A program made the position numbers and the translations under genes. Source: Jeotgalibaca caeni (GTDB lineage: Bacteria > Bacillota > Bacilli > Lactobacillales > Aerococcaceae). Taken from it: a stretch of DNA of 64,000 nucleotides. The DNA lies in the NCBI RefSeq assembly GCF_028863945.1, contig NZ_JARBEA010000004.1:1-64000 (forward strand), written 5' to 3'. The notes under the pieces were generated by a model that was given only the letters and a program-made list of their open reading frames with translations, was not told the DNA's origin and did not search any database. How positions within the stretch are numbered: position 1 is the first letter of the stretch; every line of letters starts with the position of its first letter. Shown here piece by piece: positions 26,189-35,674 of this stretch.

Positions 26189-26201
26189 GAGGGTGATTCG
26201 A

Positions 26202-27116
26202 ATGTCAAATAACTACGAACCCACGCTGCCTATGGATGTTTTTGAACGATATTTAACAGAAGCGTTGCAGATTTATGCACCAGCCTCGCCAACGCTACGC
26301 AATGCTATGGAATATTCGGTAAGTACAGGAGGAAAACGATTCCGTCCGATGCTTCTCTTGACGACCGCATTGTTTGGAAAAGGAAATGTAGAAGACGCCT
26401 TTCCAGCTGCAGCGGCCTTAGAGTGGATTCACACCTACTCCTTGATCCATGATGATTTACCTGCGATGGATGATGATGACTTTCGTCGTGGCAAGCCAAC
26501 CACTCACAAACAATTCAATGAAGCAGTGGCAATCCTGGCAGGGGATGCTTTATTGACTGCTGCTTTCACGATGATTCTTAATCAAGAATCCATTTCTTAT
26601 GAAAAACGAGTCTTGCTTGCTAAAGCTTTGGGAGAAGCGGCAGGTCCAAATGGAATGGTAGCAGGCCAGATGAATGATATAGAAGGTGAAGAAAAAGAGC
26701 TATCACTGGAACAGTTAGCTGCCATTCACCAAAAGAAAACTGGTGAGCTCATTGAGTACGCATTATATGCAGGATGCCTACTAGCAGATGTTCCAGTAAA
26801 TGCGACAACTTCCTTGAGAAGTTACGGAAAGCATCTCGGGTTGGCGTATCAGATTCATAATGACTTAAAAGATGTGTTGCTTGATACAGACGACTCTGGA
26901 AAAGAAGCAGGTCGCGATCAAGTGCTGGGTAAAAATACCTATCCTTCTTTATTAGGAGTATCGGGTGCAGCAGAGCGTTTAGAAACAGAAATTCAAGCAG
27001 CAGAGAACGAACTTGAAAAAATTCGTCTAGGCGCTGATGCCGCTGTTGTAAATGTCGAATACTTAGACGTTCTACACCAATTATTAGAATATGTAAAAAT
27101 TGATTCGGGAGTTTAG
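26202..27116 (+). CDS. ispA: Polyprenyl (farnesyl) diphosphate synthase
   Basis: Short-chain trans-prenyl synthase that condenses DMAPP/GPP with IPP, feeding undecaprenyl and quinone synthesis. 304 residues from ATG 26202 with AGGAGGGT upstream. The first aspartate-rich motif is intact (DDLPAMDDDD near residue 85, followed by RRGKPT). The second, normally DDxxD, reads NDLKD near 218, with Asn in place of the first Asp. KNTYPSLLG after it is normal. The neighbourhood matches B. subtilis xseB-ispA-dxs-tlyA except that dxs is missing, which suggests a mevalonate-pathway organism. Confidence 0.93.
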   Translation: MSNNYEPTLPMDVFERYLTEALQIYAPASPTLRNAMEYSVSTGGKRFRPMLLLTTALFGKGNVEDAFPAAAALEWIHTYSLIHDDLPAMDDDDFRRGKPTTHKQFNEAVAILAGDALLTAAFTMILNQESISYEKRVLLAKALGEAAGPNGMVAGQMNDIEGEEKELSLEQLAAIHQKKTGELIEYALYAGCLLADVPVNATTSLRSYGKHLGLAYQIHNDLKDVLLDTDDSGKEAGRDQVLGKNTYPSLLGVSGAAERLETEIQAAENELEKIRLGADAAVVNVEYLDVLHQLLEYVKIDSGV

Positions 27117-27119
27117 CAC

Positions 27120-27956
27120 ATGCAAAAAGAGAGAATTGACTTACTCGTTGTCCAACAAGGATTAGCAGATTCCCGTGAAAAAGCCAAGCGCATGGTAATG
27201 GCCGGGCAAATATATGATGAAAAAAACCAACGTTATGACAAGCCGGGAGAGAAAATCCCTTTAGAAACGCAACTACATGTGAAAGGGGAAACCTTGAAGT
27301 ATGTCAGTAGAGGTGGTTTGAAGCTGGAAAAGGCCTTAGAAGAATTCCAGATTTCACTTGATGGGAAAGTTGTGTTGGATATCGGTTCTTCTACTGGCGG
27401 CTTTACAGACGTATCCTTACAGAGTGGAGCAGCATTATGCTACGCTTTGGATGTAGGAACCAATCAACTGGATTGGAAGTTGCGGAGTGATGACCGTGTA
27501 GTAGTTATGGAGCAAGTAAACTTCCGTTACAGCAAACCAACAGACTTTACAATGGGGCAGCCTCAATTTGCCTGTATGGATGTATCTTTTATCTCCTTGA
27601 AATTAATCTGGCCTGTATTAAAGGAGATTTTGGCAGAAGGCGGAGAAGCGGTGGCATTGATCAAACCACAGTTTGAAGCCGGTAAGGCAAAAGTTGGGAA
27701 AAAAGGAATCGTATCCGATCCTAAAGTACATGCAGAAGTATTAGAAGAGATGCTGACCTTTGCTATCAGTATTGGATTTGATGTGAAGGCCCTTAACTTC
27801 TCACCCATTACAGGCGGTACAGGAAATATTGAATTTTTAGTTCATTTGCATTCGACTCAGAAAGAGTTGGGAGAAATGAATCCATCTGTATCCATTCATG
27901 CTGTAATACAAGAAGCACATGCTCATCTTAAAAATAAAGCCATCCATCTTTCCTAA
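27120..27956 (+). CDS. tlyA: TlyA family rRNA 2'-O-methyltransferase
   Basis: A TlyA-type protein: an S4 RNA-binding domain at residues 1-65 (RIDLLVVQQGLADSREKAKRMV) followed by an FtsJ-like SAM methyltransferase (VVLDIGSSTGGFTDVSLQ, near 82). The family 2'-O-methylates rRNA in some bacteria; older annotation calls it hemolysin. 278 residues. ATG 27120 starts 3 bp after ispA. The argR gene often found between tlyA and recN is absent here. Confidence 0.9.
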   Translation: MQKERIDLLVVQQGLADSREKAKRMVMAGQIYDEKNQRYDKPGEKIPLETQLHVKGETLKYVSRGGLKLEKALEEFQISLDGKVVLDIGSSTGGFTDVSLQSGAALCYALDVGTNQLDWKLRSDDRVVVMEQVNFRYSKPTDFTMGQPQFACMDVSFISLKLIWPVLKEILAEGGEAVALIKPQFEAGKAKVGKKGIVSDPKVHAEVLEEMLTFAISIGFDVKALNFSPITGGTGNIEFLVHLHSTQKELGEMNPSVSIHAVIQEAHAHLKNKAIHLS

Positions 27957-27990
27957 AATGGGCACCTAGTTGAATAAAGGAGACAAGACT

Positions 27991-29679
27991 ATGCTTCAAG
28001 AAATTTCCATTAAAAACTTCGCCATTATTGATCAACTTCAAATCAGCTTTGAAGACGGAATGACAGTCTTGACTGGGGAAACAGGAGCTGGTAAATCCAT
28101 TATTATTGATGCGGTTGGTTTGCTAGCCGGCGGAAGAGGCTCAAGTGACTTAATTCGTCACGGTGAAAACAAAACGACCTTACAAGGCCTTTTTACCATG
28201 CCTTCTTCCAAACGGCTGCTTGACCTGCTAGAAGAATATGGAATCGAAGCAGAAGATGGACAAATGATTCTGCAAAGAGAGTTATCACGAAATGGGAAAA
28301 ATGTAGCGCGAGTGAATGGCAATATTGTTACCGTGTCCGTACTTCGTGAGATTGCCAGTCACTTAATTGATATTCATGGTCAAAATGAACATCAAGAGCT
28401 GATGGATCCATTGAAACATCTAACGTTATTGGATCGTTTTGCAGATGAGCAGTTGACATCACTGCTTGATGAATATCGAGAACATTATCAGCGTTACTTG
28501 CAGGTTCGAAGAGAACGAAATGAACTGCAATCAGATGAACAACAAAATATTCAGCGGATTGATTTATTAAATTTTCAAATCAATGAAATCGAGCAAGCCA
28601 ATCTGGATGATGATAACGAAGAAGATGAATTGACAGAGGAACGTAATTTACTTGTAAACTATCAACGCATTTTACAAGGATTGACCACCGCATACCAATA
28701 TTTACAGGGTGAAGAAGGAAATGCATTGGATCAAATTGGGGTTGCGATGGAGTCACTCGATAAAATTCAAGGGTTCAATGCACATTATGCAGCCTTTTAC
28801 ACAAGTGTATCGGAAGCATATTATCAGTTACAAGATAGTGCCTCTTCGGTTCGTGATGAGATTGACGACTTGAGTTATGATGAGAGTCGGCTAAATGAAA
28901 TCGAGTTGCGTTTGGAAATGATCAAACAGCTGAAGCGTAAATATGGCAGTTCCATTGTAGAGATAAAAGCTTACTATGAGAAAATTACGCATGAACTTGA
29001 TCGGATTTCCAATAAAGAGAGCTATTTAGAAAACCTTACAAAGGCTTATCAGAAGGAAAGAGACACCTTAATCCGAATCGGAAAGTCTCTTACTGCGCAA
29101 CGAAAAGAAACAGCACAAAAGTTAGAACAAGAAATCCATCAGCAGTTGCGGGAATTATATATGGAAAAAGCGCGGTTCCAAGTGTTCTTTCATTCAGAAA
29201 ATGAAGTGCAAATTCATCCGGATGGACTGGATTCACTCGAGTTTTATATTTCTACGAATGTTGGTGAACCGTTTAAACCGCTTGCTCGAGTAGCCAGTGG
29301 CGGTGAATTGTCACGGATGATGCTGGCATTGAAAACAATCTTTACTCAAAACCAAGGAATTACCAGTATTATATTCGATGAAGTAGACACGGGGGTAAGT
29401 GGGCGCGTAGCTCAAGCGATTGCCAATAAAATCCATGCAGTATCCAGTCATTCGCAAGTGCTCTGCATCAGTCATCTTCCGCAAGTTGCTGCTATGGCGG
29501 ACCATCATTTCTATATCGAGAAAGAAGTCGTCAACGATCGTACCACAACACACGTGGACAAAATTACAGATCACAAACGAATCAATGAAATCGCCCGGAT
29601 GCTAGCAGGTACAGATATCACGGAATTATCCTTGGCGCATGCCCATGAATTGTTGGATTTAGCTGAAAAAGCAAAGTAA
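27991..29679 (+). CDS. recN: DNA repair protein RecN
   Basis: An SMC-like ATPase acting early in double-strand-break repair. 562 residues. Walker A GETGAGKS is near residue 29, long coiled-coil arms occupy the middle, and the ABC-type end has GGELSRMMLALK, Walker B IIFDEVDTGVSG near 460 and SHLPQVAAMADHH. Start ATG 27991 has AAAGGAG 10 nt upstream; the TTG at 27970 is rejected. The gdpD gene starts about 14 bp after it. Confidence 0.95.
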   Translation: MLQEISIKNFAIIDQLQISFEDGMTVLTGETGAGKSIIIDAVGLLAGGRGSSDLIRHGENKTTLQGLFTMPSSKRLLDLLEEYGIEAEDGQMILQRELSRNGKNVARVNGNIVTVSVLREIASHLIDIHGQNEHQELMDPLKHLTLLDRFADEQLTSLLDEYREHYQRYLQVRRERNELQSDEQQNIQRIDLLNFQINEIEQANLDDDNEEDELTEERNLLVNYQRILQGLTTAYQYLQGEEGNALDQIGVAMESLDKIQGFNAHYAAFYTSVSEAYYQLQDSASSVRDEIDDLSYDESRLNEIELRLEMIKQLKRKYGSSIVEIKAYYEKITHELDRISNKESYLENLTKAYQKERDTLIRIGKSLTAQRKETAQKLEQEIHQQLRELYMEKARFQVFFHSENEVQIHPDGLDSLEFYISTNVGEPFKPLARVASGGELSRMMLALKTIFTQNQGITSIIFDEVDTGVSGRVAQAIANKIHAVSSHSQVLCISHLPQVAAMADHHFYIEKEVVNDRTTTHVDKITDHKRINEIARMLAGTDITELSLAHAHELLDLAEKAK

Positions 29680-29692
29680 AGGATTTGATTTT

Positions 29693-30433
29693 CTGATTAC
29701 AAAAATAGTAGCCCATCGTGGCAGTAAAGGAACTGCTCCAGAAAACACTATTGCTGCTTTTAAGGAAGCTCTGCGGGTAGGAAGTGATGGAATTGAACTG
29801 GATGTCCACCTTTCAAAAGATGGCATTCCCGTGGTGATTCACGACGAATCGATTAACCGGACAACAAATGGGAAGGGTTATGTCAAAGACTTGACTGTAG
29901 CAGAGTTGCAACAATACGACGCTGGCAGTTGGTTCCATACCCGTTTCTCAGGGGAGAAAATCCCTACCTTGGAAGAAGTGATGGAGGTTCTGATCGAACA
30001 TGACTTTGAGGGAATGTTGAATATCGAGCTGAAGACAGATCAAATTCCTTATTTAGGAATTGAAAGAATCGTTCTCGATTTGGTTCGTTCCTACCAACCA
30101 CGCTTTACGACTATTTATTCCAGTTTTAATTACGAAACAATGGAACGCTTGACGAAACTGGACCGACGCGCAGAATTTGCTCTTCTTTTTAGTGAAAAGG
30201 GTAAAAATTTGACGAAATTGCCAAGTGGAAGGGTAGTGAAAGCGTGGCATCCTCGCCATACGCTGTTACCCTATCTCCTTTCAACGAAGTCCGTAACAAT
30301 CCCCATTCGCGTATGGACTGTGAACCGCCGCTTACACATGGCATATTGTTTTGTAAATAAGGTAGATACAATCATTACCGACTTTCCCGAAAAAGCATTG
30401 AAAGTTAGGAAGTTGTTGCAACGTGAAAAATAA
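29693..30433 (+). CDS. Glycerophosphodiester phosphodiesterase family protein, non-AUG start
   Basis: A cytoplasmic GDPD-family enzyme that hydrolyses glycerophosphodiesters to glycerol 3-phosphate and an alcohol. About 246 residues. Catalytic motifs AHRG (His) and APENTIAAF, the metal-binding ELDVHLSKDG, and IHDESINRTTNGKG are visible. No ATG, GTG or TTG exists in this frame between a TAG near 29660 and AHRG; the first GTG (29831) would remove the active site. AAAGGA at 29678-29683 points to CTG 29693 (9 nt) or ATT 29696 (12 nt). CTG gives the family-like start M-ITKIVAHRG. The end overlaps miaA by 11 bp. Confidence 0.85.
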   Translation: MITKIVAHRGSKGTAPENTIAAFKEALRVGSDGIELDVHLSKDGIPVVIHDESINRTTNGKGYVKDLTVAELQQYDAGSWFHTRFSGEKIPTLEEVMEVLIEHDFEGMLNIELKTDQIPYLGIERIVLDLVRSYQPRFTTIYSSFNYETMERLTKLDRRAEFALLFSEKGKNLTKLPSGRVVKAWHPRHTLLPYLLSTKSVTIPIRVWTVNRRLHMAYCFVNKVDTIITDFPEKALKVRKLLQREK

Positions 30434-31361
30434 AGTACTAGTCATTATGGGCCCAACGGCAGTTGGAAAAACTGCCTTAGGGATCCAGCTAGCAAAGAAG
30501 TACAATGGTGAAGTGATAAACGGCGATTCACTTCAAGTTTATCGAAAACTAGACATTGGGACTGCTAAAGTCACGGAGGAAGAGATGAATGGTGTACCTC
30601 ACCATTTAATCGACATTGTCGATATGACAGAGCCCTTTACAGCCAGTGACTTTAAGGTGGCCGCAGAACAAGTAATAGAGGGTATTCAGAAGCGGAATAA
30701 ACTTCCGATTCTGGTAGGCGGATCAGGATTGTATATTCAAGGACTGTTAGAGAATATGCAATTTGGTAATACAGGAGAAGATGTTGCCTACCGACAACAA
30801 TTAGAAGCCGAGTTGGTAGCTACTGGATCAAAGGAGCTATGGGAAAAGCTTGCTGCAATTGATTCAAAGGCTGCTGCAAATATCCATCCTAACAATTCTA
30901 GGCGTGTGATTCGAGCTCTAGAAGCTATTCACGTCAGTGGTACCAAATTTTCTGAACAAGAAGTCATTAGGGATGAACAGAAGTATGACTCGTTACTAAT
31001 TGCCTTGGACAGTGACCGAACCTTGCTCTATGACCGTATCAATCAGCGGGTAGACCACATGGTGGAAGCAGGACTCATTGAAGAAGCGCGTATGCTTTAT
31101 GAGGAACCAAAGGGATTAGAGAGCCAAGCTATCAAAGGAATTGGTTACAAAGAATGGATTCCCTATTTCGAGGGAAATCAGTCACGTGAAGAAGTCATCG
31201 AACAAATCAAACAGAATTCAAGACGTTACGCCAAACGCCAACTCACTTGGTTCCGTAACCGAATGAAAGATGTCCATTGGTTTGATAGTAAAGAAATAGA
31301 TTATTTAGCAAACGTTGAAAAAGTAGTCGATTCCTTTTTCGAGAAAGACCAAACAAAGTAA
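30423..31361 (+). CDS. miaA: tRNA dimethylallyltransferase MiaA
   Basis: Transfers a dimethylallyl group to A37 of tRNAs reading U-starting codons. 312 residues. P-loop GPTAVGKTALG at the N-terminus, NGDSLQVYRKLDIGTAK, and the RYAKRQLTWFRN signature near the C-terminus. GTG 30423 overlaps the previous gene by 11 bp, so expression is coupled. Its isoprenoid substrate links it to ispA upstream only loosely. Confidence 0.95.
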   Translation: MKNKVLVIMGPTAVGKTALGIQLAKKYNGEVINGDSLQVYRKLDIGTAKVTEEEMNGVPHHLIDIVDMTEPFTASDFKVAAEQVIEGIQKRNKLPILVGGSGLYIQGLLENMQFGNTGEDVAYRQQLEAELVATGSKELWEKLAAIDSKAAANIHPNNSRRVIRALEAIHVSGTKFSEQEVIRDEQKYDSLLIALDSDRTLLYDRINQRVDHMVEAGLIEEARMLYEEPKGLESQAIKGIGYKEWIPYFEGNQSREEVIEQIKQNSRRYAKRQLTWFRNRMKDVHWFDSKEIDYLANVEKVVDSFFEKDQTK

Positions 31362-31374
31362 AGGTGGTGGCATC

Positions 31375-32637
31375 ATGGAAACAAGTACAGAACAAGAAAA
31401 AGTAATCCTTGTAAGCGTGCAAACGAATCAATCGGATGATCTCTTTACATACGAGTTAGAAGAACTAGAGCGCTTAGTGGATACTGCTAAAGGAAAAGTA
31501 ATTGCCACATTAACTCAGAAAAAGTCTGACCACGATTCCCGGACCATTATTGGAAAAGGGAAATTAGAGGAACTCGGGCATTTAGTAGAGGAATTACAAC
31601 CGCAGACGATTATTTTTGCTCAAGAATTGTCACCACGTCATATGCGTAATATTCAAGAAGTAATTGATTGTAAAATTATCGACCGCATTCAATTGATTCT
31701 TGATATCTTTGCAATGCGGGCGACGAGTAAAGAAGGGAAGTTGCAGGTTTCTCTTGCTCAACTGAATTATCTGTTGCCACGTTTGACCGGTCAAGGGATT
31801 AATATGTCACGGCTTGGAGCCGGAATTGGTACAAGAGGTCCAGGGGAAACAAAATTGGAAACAGATCGTCGTCACATTAACCGCCAAATTACAGAAATTA
31901 AGAAGAGTTTGGCTGAATTGGAATTACACCGTCAACGTTCTCGTGAGAAGCGTGGAGCGAGCGGTATCTTCCAAATTGGGTTAATCGGATATACGAATGC
32001 AGGGAAGTCTACACTCTTGAATCGTTTGACAGATGCAGAAACGTTTGAAGAAAACTTGCTTTTTGCTACATTAGATCCTTTAACTCGGAAGATGAACTTC
32101 CCTAATCAATTTCAAGCAACTTTGACCGATACCGTTGGATTTGTGCAGAATCTTCCTACCCAGCTCATTCATGCGTTCCATTCGACGCTAGAGGAGAGTA
32201 GAGGGATGGATCTGTTCTTGCACGTAGTCGATTGTTCGCAAGAATTCTACGTTGAACAAGAAAACACCGTCATCGATTTAATTAAGGACTTAGAGATGGT
32301 AGAGACACCGGTTCTAACAATCTATAATAAAAAAGATCAGATGCATCCGTCTTTCCACCCTCGTTTGCATCCACACATTGTGGTTTCTGCACTGGATTCA
32401 AATGACGTGGATCAGCTGATTGCGTTTATGTGGGAAGAAATTAAAAAAATTCTTTTACCTTTTGAATGGCGCGTAGATGCCCAAAATGGAAATCTTCTCA
32501 GCCAATTGCAACGGGAAACCTTCGTAGAAACACTGACATTCTTGGAGGAAGAAGGTTGCTATCTAGTAAAAGGGTTTGTAAAGAGTAATTCGAAATGGTT
32601 AGGAGTATTTAAAGAGAATGAGTCAAACAACGAATAA
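31375..32637 (+). CDS. hflX: GTPase HflX
   Basis: A ribosome-associated GTPase that splits stalled or stressed 70S ribosomes. 420 residues: an N-terminal HflX domain with the Gly-rich GAGIGTRGPGETKLE, then a G domain with G1 GYTNAGKST near residue 205, G3 DTVGF and G4 NKKD. ATG 31375 has AAGGTGG upstream. It lies after miaA, as in many bacteria. The end overlaps the next gene by 20 bp. Confidence 0.95.
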   Translation: METSTEQEKVILVSVQTNQSDDLFTYELEELERLVDTAKGKVIATLTQKKSDHDSRTIIGKGKLEELGHLVEELQPQTIIFAQELSPRHMRNIQEVIDCKIIDRIQLILDIFAMRATSKEGKLQVSLAQLNYLLPRLTGQGINMSRLGAGIGTRGPGETKLETDRRHINRQITEIKKSLAELELHRQRSREKRGASGIFQIGLIGYTNAGKSTLLNRLTDAETFEENLLFATLDPLTRKMNFPNQFQATLTDTVGFVQNLPTQLIHAFHSTLEESRGMDLFLHVVDCSQEFYVEQENTVIDLIKDLEMVETPVLTIYNKKDQMHPSFHPRLHPHIVVSALDSNDVDQLIAFMWEEIKKILLPFEWRVDAQNGNLLSQLQRETFVETLTFLEEEGCYLVKGFVKSNSKWLGVFKENESNNE

Positions 32638-33859
32638 CATGGAACAAATTGTTGAAAAAGTAGAAGAACAAATCCAGCCAGTCCTAAAAGAAATTCAAAA
32701 AAAAGTTCGTTTTAATCAAAAAAAGGTTCTGGATGGTTTCCGTAAATGTAACGTGAGTGATTTTCACTTCACACCAAGTACGGGATATGGATATGGTGAT
32801 AGCGGACGAGATACCTTGGAAGAGCTGTACGCAGAAGTATTTCAAGGAGAAGCGGCTTTAGTACGTCCTCAGATTATCTCAGGCACGCATGCGATTGCGA
32901 CGGCCCTTTTAGGAGTCTTACGCCCTGGTGATGACCTATTGTATATTACGGGCCAGCCGTACGATACTTTGCTTGATATTGTTGGAGTTACCGGAAACGG
33001 AATTGGATCATTAAAAGAATTCCAAATTGGTTATCATCACGTTGACTTGTTAGAAGATGGTCGCGTTGATTTCGATGAAGTAAAAGCCAACTTATCAGAA
33101 CGAACAAAAGTGATTGGTATTCAACGTTCGAGAGGATATGCAAACCGTCCGTCATTTACGATTAGCGATATAGAAGAGATGATTGCAACCATTAAGCCGC
33201 TTGTGCCAAATGCGATATTCTTTGTCGATAATTGTTACGGGGAATTTGTTGAAACAAGGGAGCCGCTTGAAGTGGGTGCTGACTTGATTGCTGGTTCGCT
33301 GATCAAGAATCCAGGCGGCGGAATCGTAAAAATGGGCGGCTATATTGTAGGATCAGAAGAGTTGATTGAAAAATGTGCCTACCGACTCACTACGCCGGGA
33401 ATTGGACGTGAAGCGGGAGCCACCCTGTACAGCTTGTTAGAGATGTACCAGGGCTTATTTTTGGCTCCTCACGTAGTAGGTGAAGCAGTGAAAGGGGCAG
33501 TCTACACAGCAGCCTTATTGGAACACTTCCAGGTTGAATCTACTCCTCGTTGGGATGACCCACGTACGGACTTGATTCAAATGGTTGCTCTCCCTTCAAA
33601 AGACGAGATGATTGCATTTGCTCAAACGATACAAAAATATTCCCCCATTGATTCCAGTGTCTTGCCAATTCCTGCACCTATGCCGGGATATGATGATGAT
33701 GTCATTATGGCAGCCGGGACGTTTATTCAAGGAGCGAGCATTGAACTCTCGGCAGATGGCCCAATTCGTCCGCCATATTTATTATATATTCAAGGTGGGC
33801 TTACATACGAACACGTTCAGTTGGCCGTAACAGCAGCAGTAGAAGAAACTTTTATGTAG
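32618..33859 (+). CDS. ynbB: PLP-dependent methionine gamma-lyase/YnbB family protein
   Basis: A 413-residue PLP-fold protein of the YnbB family (older name aluminium resistance protein, also annotated methionine gamma-lyase family). The PLP-site FVDNCYGEFVE and Lys in AGSLIKNPGGG near residue 228 are visible. In B. subtilis ynbB also follows the hflX homologue, so orthology is well supported; the true substrate is unknown. ATG 32618 overlaps hflX by 20 bp. It is the last gene of the folD-to-ynbB cluster; glnRA, which follow in Bacillus, are not here. Confidence 0.88.
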   Translation: MSQTTNNMEQIVEKVEEQIQPVLKEIQKKVRFNQKKVLDGFRKCNVSDFHFTPSTGYGYGDSGRDTLEELYAEVFQGEAALVRPQIISGTHAIATALLGVLRPGDDLLYITGQPYDTLLDIVGVTGNGIGSLKEFQIGYHHVDLLEDGRVDFDEVKANLSERTKVIGIQRSRGYANRPSFTISDIEEMIATIKPLVPNAIFFVDNCYGEFVETREPLEVGADLIAGSLIKNPGGGIVKMGGYIVGSEELIEKCAYRLTTPGIGREAGATLYSLLEMYQGLFLAPHVVGEAVKGAVYTAALLEHFQVESTPRWDDPRTDLIQMVALPSKDEMIAFAQTIQKYSPIDSSVLPIPAPMPGYDDDVIMAAGTFIQGASIELSADGPIRPPYLLYIQGGLTYEHVQLAVTAAVEETFM

Positions 33860-33872
33860 TGATTTTCGTAGA

Positions 33873-33921
33873 ACCCCAAGGATGACTGGTATAAACACCG
33901 AGCCTTCCTTGGGGTATTATT
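33873..33921 (+). terminator. Terminator after the ynbB-like gene
   Basis: ACCCCAAGGA (33873-33882) pairs with TCCTTGGGGT (33906-33915) across a 23-nt loop, followed by ATTATTT. Confidence 0.7.
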
Positions 33922-33949
33922 TGCTTCCTGACCAAAACGGGAGCATAAT
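33921..33949 (+). promoter_or_regulatory. Promoter of the DUF969-DUF979-pcp group
   Basis: TTGCTT (33921-33926), 17 bp, CATAAT (33944-33949), 43 bp before the proposed GTG start. Confidence 0.55.
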
Positions 33950-33991
33950 CATTTTATTAAAAGAAGAAAGTGAATGAAGGAGTTGGATAAA

Positions 33992-34675
33992 GTGGAATGG
34001 ATTAAATTAATCGGAATCGCCATTATTGTGGTTGGATTTTTATTAAAGTTAGATACGATTGCAGTTGTATTGATTGCAGCAGTAGTTACAGGTTTAGTTT
34101 CGGGGATTTCTTTTGTGGAAGTATTGGAAATATTGGGGCAAGCATTTATTGATAATCGATTGGTGACGTTGTTCTTCTTGACCTTGCCGATGATTGGTTT
34201 ATCCGAGCATTTTGGGCTAAAAGTTCAAGCTACCAACCTAATTAAAAATCTAAAAGGATTAACATCTGGAAGAATGTTGACTCTCTATCAGTTTATTCGT
34301 GAATTAGCAGCCTTCTTCTCCATTCGGGTTCAAGGACAAACTCAATTCGTACGTCCGATTGTCGATCCAATGGTTCAAGCAGCCGCAAAGCTGAAGTATG
34401 ATGAGGTGGATGAAGAGGACAAAGAATTATTGAAAGCTCAAGCTGCAGCTTCTGAAAATTACGGGAACTTCTTCGCACAAAATACTTTTATTGCAAGTTC
34501 AGGAGTATTGTTGATTGCAGGAACAATGGAATCGCTTGGTTATGATGTCTCTCCAGTTTCAGTTGCACAAGCATCGATTCCGATCGCCCTGATTGCTTTG
34601 TTCTTTGCTGCAGTCCAGAATCAATGGACCGACCGCAAGTTAAGTCGTAAGTACAAGAAAGGGGCTAAAAAATAA
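33992..34675 (+). CDS. DUF969 family membrane protein (putative 5-oxoproline transporter subunit)
   Basis: An integral membrane protein of about 227 residues with several hydrophobic segments (KLIGIAIIVVGFLLKLDTIAV at the start, VLLIAGTMESLGYDV in the middle). DUF969 proteins occur paired with DUF979 and are annotated as a putative 5-oxoproline transporter because they sit with pcp; this is genomic association, not proven transport. GTG 33992, 10 nt after AAGGAG, gives the family-like start MEWIKLIGIA; ATG 33974 in the same frame is less likely. It overlaps DUF979 by one base. Confidence 0.87.
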   Translation: MEWIKLIGIAIIVVGFLLKLDTIAVVLIAAVVTGLVSGISFVEVLEILGQAFIDNRLVTLFFLTLPMIGLSEHFGLKVQATNLIKNLKGLTSGRMLTLYQFIRELAAFFSIRVQGQTQFVRPIVDPMVQAAAKLKYDEVDEEDKELLKAQAAASENYGNFFAQNTFIASSGVLLIAGTMESLGYDVSPVSVAQASIPIALIALFFAAVQNQWTDRKLSRKYKKGAKK

Positions 34676-35616
34676 TGGATGCTACTTATATTACAGAGAC
34701 AGTAGTGCCTCTATTGCTTGAATTTTTCTTCATCTTGATTGGGTTCCAATTATTTTATACAGCTTACCGAGTCTTGCGACAAAAAAATCATCCAGCTCGT
34801 CTTGGTACTGCCTTATTCTGGACGCTGTTAGGAATCTTGTTTGCGGGTGGAAACATCTTGCCGCCGGTATTCAGCGGTATTTTATTAATGGGAATCGGTG
34901 TAAGTACACTCTTAAAACAGGTGAAACTTGGACATGTGGAAGTAAACACGGAGCAGGAACAAGAAATCCATGCCAAACGTTTTCGTAATAAAATTTTTGT
35001 ACCCGCTATCCTGTTGGCATTAACAGCTGTATTGATTGCTCAGCTTACTCCATTTGGAGGACAAGTCGGAATCGGAACAGCTGCAGTACTGTCATTAATT
35101 GTAGCAATGGTGTTATTTGGTGCTGGTCCAAAATTAATGATTGATGAATCAGATCGAATGGTACAACAAGTCGGGACAACGGGAATTCTACCGCAACTGT
35201 TAGCTGCTCTAGGAGTTTTATTTACAACGGCTGGAGTAGGAGAAGTAATCGCTGATCTAATCTCTGGTTTTGTACCAAAAGGAAACCCATTAATTGGGGT
35301 CATTGCCTATGTGTTGGGGATGGTTATTTTTACGATGATTATGGGGAACGCATTTGCAGCCTTTACAGTCATTACCGCTGGAATCGGAATTCCATTTGTA
35401 ATGGCGCAAGGCGCTGATCCGGTAGTTGCTGGAGCTTTAGCAATGACGGCTGGTTTCTGCGGAACATTGATGACACCGATGGCTGCAAACTTCAATGCAT
35501 TGCCAGCTGCACTGCTAGAGATGAAAAATCCAAATGGTGTGATTAAAGCTCAAACGCCAATGGCACTTCTTTTGATTGTGGTTCACATTGTATTGATGTA
35601 TGTATGGGCTTTTTAA
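34675..35616 (+). CDS. DUF979 family membrane protein (putative 5-oxoproline transporter subunit)
   Basis: A 313-residue membrane protein of the DUF979 family with about eight or nine hydrophobic segments. It has a conserved-looking GNAFAAFTVITAGIGIPFV and a C-terminal CGTLMTPMAANFNALPAALLEM, like pairs of ion-transporter-superfamily subunits. ATG 34675 overlaps the DUF969 stop with AAGGGG upstream, so the two are made together. Followed 58 bp later by pcp. Substrate inferred only from this linkage. Confidence 0.87.
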   Translation: MDATYITETVVPLLLEFFFILIGFQLFYTAYRVLRQKNHPARLGTALFWTLLGILFAGGNILPPVFSGILLMGIGVSTLLKQVKLGHVEVNTEQEQEIHAKRFRNKIFVPAILLALTAVLIAQLTPFGGQVGIGTAAVLSLIVAMVLFGAGPKLMIDESDRMVQQVGTTGILPQLLAALGVLFTTAGVGEVIADLISGFVPKGNPLIGVIAYVLGMVIFTMIMGNAFAAFTVITAGIGIPFVMAQGADPVVAGALAMTAGFCGTLMTPMAANFNALPAALLEMKNPNGVIKAQTPMALLLIVVHIVLMYVWAF

Positions 35617-35674
35617 TATAAGGGATTAGAATTTCGTGTTACAATTATTGAACAGAAATAAAGGAGAGGATACC

